DNA of 64,000 bases, from positions 7,032,762-7,096,761 of the forward strand of contig NC_047064.1 in assembly GCF_902459465.1 (NCBI RefSeq), written 5' to 3'. This DNA comes from Asterias rubens (taxonomy: Eukaryota; Echinodermata; Asteroidea; Forcipulatida; Asteriidae). Under the pieces are notes generated by a model. The model was given only the letters and a program-made list of their open reading frames with translations, did not search any database and had not been told where the DNA came from. The stretch's first letter is position 1. Every line of letters begins with the position of its first letter. The position numbers were made by a program, and so were the translations under genes. This document shows, in pieces, positions 43,871-55,800 of the stretch.

Positions 43871-46811
43871 TTGGACAAAAGGTTGTGTGGGGCAGAGCCG
43901 ATACCAAGTGCGCCCTCAGTTGTTTTTGAGTCTGATGCAGTTTTCCTATTTGCATATTAATTTGCATATAAATAATTGCTGACCTTTTCAACTTTGATTA
44001 ATGTAGGCTATTCTTTTCTTGTTATGTATACCCAGTGTAAGTCACCGTAACTTAGTAAGTGCACTCTGCTCATTATTATTATCAACCATCCAACTAAAAA
44101 CGCATTTCTTATCTTTTGCCTCTCCTCGCTCATTGTATTTGCACTTTAGTCATGTTGTAGTTATATAAGTTTTTAAAGGCCAAACATCCAGTTCTCTATG
44201 AATTTATAAAATATATCAACTTATTTCATGTCTCCTGCCTTTACTTGCTCGTAATAACTTCTGCATTTTAGTCATTCATGCCTGTTGTTGTTTTCCCCGA
44301 TATTTTGAGTGTATTCTTGTAGGCGCACCATGAGCACTCTGAGTGTAGATAAACATGTGCGTGTTACAAGTCTTTGATGTTACTATTATTTTACTCTTTC
44401 CAAATTAAAGAGAGCTTTCATTGCTCTAATGATTCATACAGAACCCATCAAGTTATTTTGTTGATAACATGAAAATATGAGAGATAGAGTCATCGTTATT
44501 GCACTGCACGATATAACTGGTTGTAGCCAAGCAAGCCATTGACTTATGATTTTTACAAATAATAGTAGGTTTGTGCTTTGCTAATTTTGAAAAATTAGTA
44601 CATCAACAAATTTAAGTGGGGGTTTAAATTCTTCTTGAAGTTTAATTCTGTTTAAATGTTCTCTGTAGTTATGCCACTTAGCTCCTTCGTTGGTCCGAGA
44701 AAAAAAAACAACCTTTTTGAATGCACAATGAGTTTACCATAACAAAAGCACAACACCGTAGGCGAACATACCAAAACAGCAAACACAACAACAATGATCG
44801 ATTTGAATATTTCATTCGATTTATTTGTAGCAAGTATAATCAAACTACATAAATTTACATTTTCATTATTATCTAAGCAGATTGAAGTATGTGGCATGGC
44901 TCTTCCTGATAATTTATTTCCTCATCGTGTTGAGCCGAGTACTGATTTATTCCACACAATATTCGACGGCGCAGACAACCGAGTGTAACAAAAAATTGAT
45001 TAAAACTTGAAACTTTGAACTATTTTGCTGAGTATGCCCTACGAATAGCAGAGAGCCGCCTTCACCTTTCCTTTGTGAAGTTCCTTCTAGTGCGATAAGG
45101 CATAAATTTACCACAAATAACATGTGCATTTTTACTGCCTTCAAATCAAACGTGAAATAAGGTGTTTTTCTTCACATTCAAATAAGTTACAAGTCGACAC
45201 TTCGAAATTAACTAAGAAGTTCGTTGCATCATCATACCTTGTGCATTATTGTGACTTCATTTGAGTAGGGCGCCCTCACGTGAATGTCATAATTATGGGC
45301 TGCTCATTGGCTACTCCTTGTTTCGTCATCTTTTAAAGATGGCGGCAATTGACGTCATTGCATTTTACATCTACGGCAATCTACTGGTATTAAGTTTTTA
45401 AGGACTGAGGTTTTTGCGCCAAGTTACTGAAACTTGCAAATATCAAAAATATTAATACTGGGAACAAAAATTAAAAAAGAAAATCTAAATCCTAAAAAAA
45501 TCAATTTAAAAGGTTAGGCTTCATCTATGATCTACTAACAAAATTTAGTTTAATCTTCCACCAAGTTAAAGGACAAAATCTTACATTTTTTACAATCATC
45601 TGAAAAATGAAAATATAGAAAACTCTGGGGAGGGTAGCCTTCTTGAGCGCAAAAAAATATGAAGAAAGACGAGAAACTGATAAACATAATTTCCACTACT
45701 AATAAGATAATGAAAAACACGTCAATGATAAAATGTTATTTTTTGTAAAAATATCCACAATTAGATGAATATCATTGTGCCTTGCCTAAGATGAAAAAAC
45801 CCATCAGTGTTCTAATAAAACGGTTGGTGTTTATACTTATTAAGTTGGTGTTAGGAAAGAGTTACTTCACAAATTCTTCCTGTTCACCCATTGCCTCTAC
45901 AATACATTTGACATTAATTTAAAAAAAAATCAAATAAAAAAAGAACAGGAGTGGCAGCAACTTGCAGAAAACTGTATTTAGCCTGTGGACAAGATTGCCA
46001 CTACAAAACTACATCATTTCTAGAGATTGTTAAACAGCCCATTTCAAATCTCATTCACACAAATTTGTACAATCATGTACATAGAGTGAATAATTTGAAG
46101 AGAACATGACTGCTGCTGCTGGGAAAATACAATTTCATAGTGTAAGCCATATCCAGATGAGCGGCTACGACTTGAGTGTCACATGAACAAATGATGAAAC
46201 ATAGAAGGACCATAGCACCAGCTTTTAGCAACAGTCGTAGCCGTAGCCACAACTGCCGACTTGCACTTCAATCACCAAGACGGTCAGGTCCCTGTTGCAC
46301 ACAGGGCACAAGACAACCATGGCAGCAGTGTGATAACTTGAACAAATCTATACAATTTAACAAAAGTACAGGCTCTAGGTGAAATATTCACCACTTTGCA
46401 TAGACATCAAGAATACTTGGACGAGTAGCGGTGAACTAGAGAATCAACAGTATCAAAAAGCCCTAAAATTGCAATGAACTTGTTGTGTGACAGAGTTCAT
46501 AGCGCTCAATCAAACTGGATACAAGAGCGACATTGAAGGTAACAAGATAACTTTCTCAAGAGCAGGTTTTTAAATATAAATGCCAGTCAAAAAATTACAT
46601 TAGAAGAAAGGTAGTGGCTAAGGCTTCCAAAGATGGACACAAAACATTGTTTTTTAAATATATTTTCTGTGACACAGCTATGTATGATGGAACTTGAAAC
46701 ATCATTCCCATATGATGAATATGCAGTGATAGGCCAATGCAGCTGGTGGGGCAATACATTACAGCAGACTATTCCTATACCAGGGCGGGATATGTATAAG
46801 ATGAGCTATTC
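43871..46811. other. Gene-poor AT-rich region including the cathepsin L 3' flank
   Basis: No splice-bounded coding block or RNA gene seen. The first 90 bases continue the dispersed GTGCGCCCTCAGTT...TATTTGCATAT repeat. The part next to 46811 must contain the 3' UTR of the cathepsin gene, but no minus-strand AATAAA near the stop was found. Confidence 0.4.
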
Positions 46812-49800
46812 TTATACCAAAGGGTAGCTTGCCGATGTTGCAATACCGCACTGGTTGTCGGCATTCCTTGACATCTTGATGTAACCATTCATTCCCCATG
46901 TCTCTCCCCAGCTGTACGAATTAGAGAATAAAAAACACAAAGTATTATAAGACGTCAATAGACATTTCCATTGTTGATAAACAAACCGCGCTGGTTGGCA
47001 TAGTTGGTAAAACACTCAAATCGTGTTTAACAGATGTTTCAGCCAAATCAAAAAATTTCTGCAAACTTTCAATTCAATACAAACATTCCATGATTGTTAC
47101 CAACAAATTAACCACTACGTTTGAACATTGTATAACATTGTCACCAACGGTAGCCATCTGTTTTTTAATTTTGCATTGATGGCTTTCCCCTGCATATCTG
47201 CCAGGATAAAGACAGGCACTGGTTTTACGGACTAAGTTATTTCATTGGATACAATGATTTCATTGGATATTCTTACAGTGACGTAAGCTTTCAGCTGCAC
47301 TTTCGGTCGTCTGGATGCAGCGTCCAGTGTTTGTATGTACATGTACATGTACATGTACATGCATGTAATTTAGTTTTATATTTATATATGTACAGGCCTG
47401 ATAGTTCAAGGGCAATGAAGGCGATTGCATCCGTGCCCCCTGGTCATTGCCTCCGTGCCCTTGAAATACTTTACCGAGGAGAAAATGCCTTGGTGCCCTT
47501 GCCCCTTCAAAAACGAAGCGGACAGGCCTGCATGTACATAGAATTTGACTGTAAATCTCAATGCGAAATGTATTAGAGGTCGAACATGCATTTGAAAGGG
47601 GATTGACATAGGCTTAATGCAGGTTTCGGGTGTAATTCACAAGCCACAAAGTGTGACATCATTTATTGAGGCTACTAATGCTCACCTGTTCTTAACGAGC
47701 CAGTAGGCGTTACCGCTGTCAGCATCAACTCCATACCCAACGACCAATACACCATGATCAAGCTCTGAGCTACTGCATTCTGGTTCAGAGTATACACCTA
47801 CAAATCAAGAATCAAGAATGAACAAAAAAAATTAAATAAATAAAATAACAACTGACAGCTCTAATTAACGACATTAAAGAGAAAAACCAAATTATCTTTG
47901 GAACTGATTCTTAAACAGGGTTTGCCCCTGATTTTTGTTCAATTATCCAGCAAGAGGGTCATTCCGTGTCAAATCAACCAGTTTTCAGAAAAGTTCCCAG
48001 GTGACCCCCTCAGATTTTGATGAAACTTCATCAGAATGATTGAATGTGGCTCAAATGAACACATACAAAAAAGCTAAGTCATACTCCATGTCGTTTGCGA
48101 GATATGACCCATTGAAATTTGGTCGAGGCGGCCATTTTGTGCTCGCGCGGGACGCGAAAAGTGATTTTTTTGATAATTTCCGACTTTGAAAGCTCATAAT
48201 TTAATTATTGTACCAGGTAGAGAGCTCAAATTTGGTATTCCATCTTACTTCTTGCCAAATTTCATGAATCTGCACTCAATTTAGATGTATCTCCTTTAAT
48301 TTTCTAGTTATGGTCACCTAAAACAGGCACTTTAATCAGCCAAAAATGTTTTTTGTGATTTTTGGGGTCACCCTGTGCCCACATGAGGGGTCAAATAAAT
48401 CCTATATTCCCTAGGTATTATCTATGGGTGCATGTTTATACCCATAAGCAATTATAAGCTCACCAATGCAATAATTTAGAAATAGCATGGGCCCAAAGTT
48501 GGTTCCAGCCAGAAAAAGGTCAAAAAGACCCCGCCCGTCTTGACCCCGGTTGACCCCGCGATCAATTGAAATGTTTTTTGAAATTGATACCAGTTAAACA
48601 TATATATTATATCTACTTATACACCAATTTTCAGCTTTGGCACTCAACTCCTTCATGGTGTGGTGGCAATTTGAATGTTATATGTTTTTGGCACATTTTA
48701 ATGTAATATCATACAGTGTACATGTACATGTACATTCATGTACACATACAATACATGGTAATATATGTTTGAAGCTTGTGTAACTTATTTTTTCTGGCTA
48801 GCAAAAAGTAACATCAACGCATTGGCATCTGTGGTGTCTGCGTGATACACAAGTACATATTTTGTTTGAGAAATGAGTGTTTGCATGTGATACACATTAG
48901 AGAAGTATTGTTCTAAAAAGTAGTGTATGGAAAGTAATACCAGCGTTTAATATGCAAATGAGGTGACCATGTGATTGGAAAGTTTAACCAGCATAAACAT
49001 AGCATGGAGGAAACAAAGGGGACTGGGGTTGGGTTAAAACCAGAGAAGAATATGACAGATAGTTAGTGTTAAGTACTGGCAGATTTAATTTGTATTGTGT
49101 GGTTTGATCCATGTTTCAAGTGAAACTACACACGGTACACTGGGGTATGGTTCCATACTGGGGTATGGTTCCAATATTTTGTGTGTGTTATGGGAGAATT
49201 TTGCAGCACTTTGTGGTACCTGCCTTAAATTATTTATTGCAGTTAAAAACATGCATCATCAACCCATTTCTAAAAACAATAACACAAATAAACTTACTTT
49301 TTTGCTAGCCAGAAAAAAATAAGTTACACAAGCTTCAAACATATTTTACCATGTATTGTACATGTGTACATGAATGTACATGTACATGTATACTGTATGA
49401 TATTACATTAAAATGTGCCAAAAACATATAATATTCAAATTGCCACCACACCATGAAGGAGTTGAGTGCCAAAGCTGAAAATTGGTGTATAAGTAGATAT
49501 AATATATATGTTTAACTGGTATCAATTTCAAAAAACATTTCAATTGATCGCGGGGTCAACCGGGGTCAAGACGGGCGGGGTCTTTTTGACCTTTTTCTGG
49601 CTGGAACCAACTTTGGGCCCATGCTATTTCTAAATTATTGCATTGGTGAGCTTATAATTGCTTATGGGTATAAACATGCTCCCATAGATAATACCTAGGG
49701 AATATAGGATTTATTTGACCCCTCATGTGGGCACAGGGTGACCCCAAAAATCACAAAAAACATTTTCGGCTGATTAAAGTGCCTACTTTGGGTGACCATA

Positions 49801-52800
49801 ACTAGAAAATTAAAGGAAATACATTTAAATTGAGTGCAGATTCATGAAATTTGGCAAAAAGTAAGATGGAATACTGAATTTGAGCTCTCTACCTGGTACA
49901 AAAACTAAATTATGAGCTTTCAAAGTCGGAAATTATCAAAAAAATCACTTTTCGCGTCTCGCGCGAGCACAAAATGGCCGCCTCGGCCAAATTTCAAACG
50001 GTCATATCTCGAAAACGACATGGAATATGACTTAGCTTTTTTGTATGTGTTCATTTTTGCAACATCCAATCATTCTGATGAAGTTTCATCAAAATCTGAG
50101 AGGGTCACCTGGGGACCACTGGTTGATTTGACACGGAATGACCCAAGAGAGAACCAAGAGATAACAAAGAGAAAACCTGCATGCAACTCTTCAGCAGAAA
50201 AAATATAGAAATTATTTGTCCTATTGATTGCATGGACTGAAGCTAGCCGGGTATTGGGCACTTCAGCGTCTAGTAGTTCTCCCCCCATTGCCTTATACAG
50301 TACAACAAGCAACAGAAACACAAAAGAGACTGTGCAAAATGAAGTAGTGTAGATGATATGCTGTGCGAGGAAAATATTGTTATAACCGCATATTGGGCCC
50401 TTACAGTGTGTGGTTCCTATCGCACCCTTTAACAAAAAACAATAAAAACATTAGGAAGCCAAACTGTGTCTGGACTGAGTAATGCTTTGCTGTGTTAACT
50501 TCTGCGAATCAATTACAGATTTTTATTTTATTTTCACGCAGCAATTATTTATTTTACAAGTTTTTAATAAAATGCGGAAAACTGTTGATCCAGTAGGAAG
50601 AGTTGCATGTCTGGATCAGAGGCAACAAGGGGGGACCAAGAGAGAGATTAACACAAATTAATAATAATAATAATAAGTTAAAAATATCATAAAGCGCACA
50701 AATCCATTAAAGTGCTACATACGAACAATAATATTCAAATTATGTACATGTACAAAGACAAAACAAAGATAATCACGAACAGAAAACCGAGAGAAAGTCA
50801 AGTTGGACAGAAGCTTACCTTCAGTGTAAAGTTGGAATGATGAGTGGCTAGCATCGATAGCGACTGAGATTGGTCCTACGGTGGCAGAAGCTGCCTTCAA
50901 TTGTTTTTCATTACCAGCTTCAATGTCAACAAACCCTGTGCAATGAGCAGCAATGCAGTCTGCGGTGTCTTTGAAGTAGCATGTATTTTCATCCTGTGGA
51001 TTGTTTCAGAAATGAAGAGAATTTTTATTGTTGTTACAAAGACTATTCTTATTATTCCGGTTAACTATTAACAACAAATATATCAAGTTGGCAGCCGCTA
51101 GCTAGATAACCTAGGTTGTTTCCATTTAAAAACTAAATGTATACAAATATCAAAACTGCATACTAAATTGCACACAAAGACAAATTTGTTAAAAAGGAGG
51201 GAACATTTTAGTTTTGAAGCTTCAAGAGTACATTATCAGACATTATATTTTGCCCTTGGTCAAACGTATGAGAATTTCTGAAGAGTACAATGGCTAACCA
51301 ACATGTACATCATGGATGTGGCTTTAATAGACTTTTCAGGCCTGTTAATAACAGTTTTGCTCATTTTTCTGAGGGCCCCAAAATCAGAAATCAGACTTAC
51401 ATCATTAAAAAAAAATTATCCTCAAATACAATACAATAAATATATAACTTTTACACACAATCATATAATATGTAAAGGTTTGCGGTAACACCATGTAATG
51501 ACTATCTCTAATGAGTTGGGGTGGTTCTGAAAAGAACTGTTGGTTTCAACTCGGTTCTTTTCAGAACTGCCCCAGCTCATTAGAGGTGTACCGCAAACCT
51601 TTCCATATCGTATTTCCACCATGCAAAGTTTCATATCCTACTTAAAATACACAATCAATTAAACAATTTTTTTTTTAAAGAAAACTACAGTTAGCATACC
51701 TTAGCTTTGTAAGGGTAGCAAGTCTCCTTATCCAGACCGTTCTTCTTGACGTACTTAAAGGCATCATCCATGAGGCCACCATTGCATCCATCATCTCCCT
51801 GTACGTAAGAGCAGTCTACAAGATTCTGCTCGCTAAGATCTGGCAGGACGCCTGTCTTGTTGAACATCTGTCCTTCCAGGGAGCCAGTAGCACTGAATGC
51901 CCAGCACGATCCACATTGTTCCTGCGAGAGAAGACAATTTAAAAAAATTTGAGAGGCAGAAACGGATTATCAAGGGAAGTACAAATAATTGTCATGTTTT
52001 AAAGGCAGTGGACACTATTGGTAATTACTCAAAATAATTATTAGCATAAATCTTTACTTGGTAACAAGTAACAAGGAGCTGTTGAAAGTACAATACACTG
52101 TGAGAAACAGCTCTCTCTCTGAAGTAACGTAGTTTTCAAGAAAGTTGTAATTTTCCACGAATTTGATTTCGAGACCTCAGATTTGAAATTTGAGGTCTCA
52201 AAATCAAGCATCTGAAAGCACACAACTGTGTGTGACTAGGGCATTTTTTATTTCATAATTATCTCCCAACTTCGACGACCAATTAAGTTTCTATTGTCTT
52301 GTGTTTACCTGGTTCTAAAGTTTCTAATGTCTTGTGTCTTACCTGGTTCTTGACTGGAGTAACGTATCCCTTCTGTCTCCAGTCTACAGTGTCGGGCAAT
52401 TTCATGTATGGTGCCACAAAGGTCCTGAGAGACTGTGGGGCATCTTTACGTTGTTTGAAACCATTCATACGTGCGACAAACTCTTCATTTGTCTGCAAAG
52501 AAGAAAAAACAATTTTGTTTCTTTGTTATTACAGTTTACAAGGTCTGTTTTAGGGCTTTTTGAATTTCTACATGGTTACAATGGGTGGTTACCCCCATAA
52601 TGGCATTTTACATAAATTGATAAAATACATAAAATATACATAGACTGATATCAGAATATTTCATACTACACAGTGAATTTTCATGCTACATGCTTTCATT
52701 GTACCAAACAAATCTACCAATAGCAACCAGAACACTACTCTATCACAGATTCTGCTTAGCTCAACAACCATTTCTGTGAATATATTAGGGCCTATAGTGA

Positions 52801-55800
52801 TTGTCAACTAGCACCTGTAGGCCTGTAGTACTGGGCTTGGCCTAATTTCCTGAAGCTTGTAAGCACAAAAACTTGCCTTGCACAGAAAAATATATCTAGC
52901 AGAAACCGGTTACTAGCCATAAGTCCCTAAAGTTTTCATTGTTGTGACTGGTGCCCTACCCATTTTTTATTATTTTGTATTACTTTTATTGCATAGAAAC
53001 AGTTTTTGAAATTTGAAATTGTGCCCTGATGACGTCAGTTTGTTAACCATGTAGCAGAAGAACTGGAAAGTATCCAACAAAGTTTTATGGTTTAGAGAAA
53101 GTATTGTGCTGCAAAACTGTTGAAAATGGAGAACCCACTACGGGTCCTACTACTTGCCATCAACTCGCCGTCAACTCACTTGCGCCGTCAACTCCTCCAA
53201 TATACATTTAAAATCCACAAAAGAAGCATAGAACTGTAAAGTATCAGCTCAAAGAGAGTTCGCGAAAGTTTTAGGTCATATTTCGGAATAAAAATTTAGG
53301 GTTTTTTTTTTGTGAACAAATTATCTTGAAACAGCAAAACCGTCAGCCGCAATCTTGCTTTTTCACATTGATTAGTCTTGGCCGAATGTCAATGATTGGT
53401 CCTTTTTTTTTATCAACACAAAGTCGTTTTTGTGAATGAATTTTTACCAAACCATGAGAAATATGTAGTTTAGCCCAGACTTAACACTTCCGTGCCCCAT
53501 TTAAAAAAAATTCATGTCAATTTAATGAGTTGACGGCAAGTAGTAGGACCGCCCACTACAGCACTTTATAAGCAATGGCAGTAAACAAAAACAACCATGA
53601 CTACAATAGCATAGGTTTTGGGGTCTTTTCGCCCACAGGTTTCTGCATTTATAGACTCAACACAATCAATCAGTCAATGATTGATTCCTAATATGGAACC
53701 CATGTAGTTCCAGCAAAAGCACTGAGCTGAATTCCAGTTTGTGAATCATGTCCTGGCACTGACCCACACAAGTTCAGAGATTTACAGGGAAAAAGTTATT
53801 CAACACAGACCCATGACCCCCACACAAACATGCAGGTATAACAAAGGATGACCTTCATGGGCATTGTTAGCGAATTGAACCCACCATGACTTGCAGTTTG
53901 ACTAATCTACATGTATGATGACTGGGCAAAGTACAACAATAAAACTGGTCCTGTAGAAGCCCATGGCACGCTCATTGCTACGTAACAATAAACACTCACA
54001 TGTAACACTGTGTACATGTAATTATGAGTGATAAACCCAACCCCAATAAACTGTACACTTTTGGAAAGAGTAAAATAATTTCACCATCATGTTGTTACTT
54101 TAATGTTAATTGTAATAACAGTGCTAAGATAACAAAATGTTCTTATGACCAAAATTATCTTAAAATGTGCAGGCATTTCTAGAATCTCTTCAGAGATTCA
54201 CGAAAGTTTCATTATGAGCTTAGCTTTGAAGGAATTTGTAAGATTTGAAATATTTAATTCAACAAACTTCCTGTAAAAAAGTTTGCTCCTATCAGCTTTA
54301 AGCAACGGACGGGATACATCCATTTCAGTGAATGATTTCACTTGTATAGCAGAGCAAAAAGCTACACAAAATATTTCAACTGCTAGTCAAAAATAAGGAT
54401 TTGCAACTCAATCATCAACATTCAGTTTGCAAAAATTCAGTTCAGTCCAAATTTCTTGCCAGGCAAAAATGCTGGTTGAAATCGCTCAACAAATTTTTAT
54501 TTTTATTTTTAATTAACTGACTGCAAGACTGATGATTAAAAGCAGTGGACACTTTTGGTAATTACTCAAAATAATTATTAGCATAAAACTTTTCTTGGTG
54601 ACAACTAATAGGGAGAGGTTGATGGTATAACACATTGTGAGAAACGGCTCCCTCTGAAGTGCCATAGTTTCCGAGAAAGAATTTGATTTCGAGACCTCAG
54701 ATTTAGAATTTGAGGTCTTGAAATCAACCATCTAAACGCACACACCTTCGTGTGACAAGGGTGCTTTTTTTCTTTCATTCATATCTCGCAAGTTCATGAC
54801 CAATTGAGCTCAAATTTTCACAGGTGTGTTATTTTATGCATATGTTGAGATACACCAACTGTGAAGGCTAGTCTTTGACAATAACCAATAGTGTCCACTG
54901 CCCTTAAAGTAATTTATTAGAACCCGGGAAAGTACCAAGTATTCGGTGCTAACACACATCAGAGTTAGGGTAAAACCAAAATAAATTTAACTGATTGCAT
55001 GCAGCCGAAAGCAATAGACTATAGTCAGCATTGAGTAACCAAACAACCTTAAACTAAAAATAACCTTGAATAAACAAGTGCATCCCATCACCTTGATGCG
55101 AACAATGGTACAAAAAAATACAGACAATTGTTGGGAATACCCGTAGAACATTTCCACATCCTGCCGTTCATTTCCCGGTTGTGGTTTTGCTTTTCTTTGT
55201 TCTATTCTCGGGTCAAGCTCACATGACAGTTATTAATTGAAATCAGATCGGTAATCACCCACCAATAATTTCTGTCAGTTCCCTTCTCGTAGACTCTTCA
55301 CTTCCTATATTTATAAATACAACTACCATGGCTTCGAAAGGGTTTCATTCGTACTTCCAATAAAATAAACTCATCCAAGGGACAAATTGAAGTCTGTACA
55401 GTAAACAAATCTTACCAGCGCTCTCTCCAAGTGGTTGCTAGCCAAATGCCAGTTTAACATTTAGAACGCATGAGGACTAGTCAGACTTCACGCAAATTGG
55501 TCTGGCTGGCTAGTTCAGTTCAGTATGATAAAGCATCCCTATTTAATATCATTTATCGACGAGTGCAAAAGCCAACAACCAGTGAAAATGACAAGCTAAA
55601 TGGAATGTGTAGGAGTCACATCACAACAACAACATCGAAAGTAAATGATAATTTAAGTTGATAATGAATTTTAACAAAAGTACTGATTGGATGTATCATG
55701 TTTATGGAATCACATCAATTTGTTTCAGCCTAAATTATGTGTACAAAGTGTGTTTTCAAAATAAAAACATATTGGACTATAAAAAGCAGCCACGTAACAT

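Noticed and set aside
49095-50208. Open frames inside the large inverted repeat
   Set aside because: They mirror non-coding arm sequence present in both orientations and show no protein-like features.
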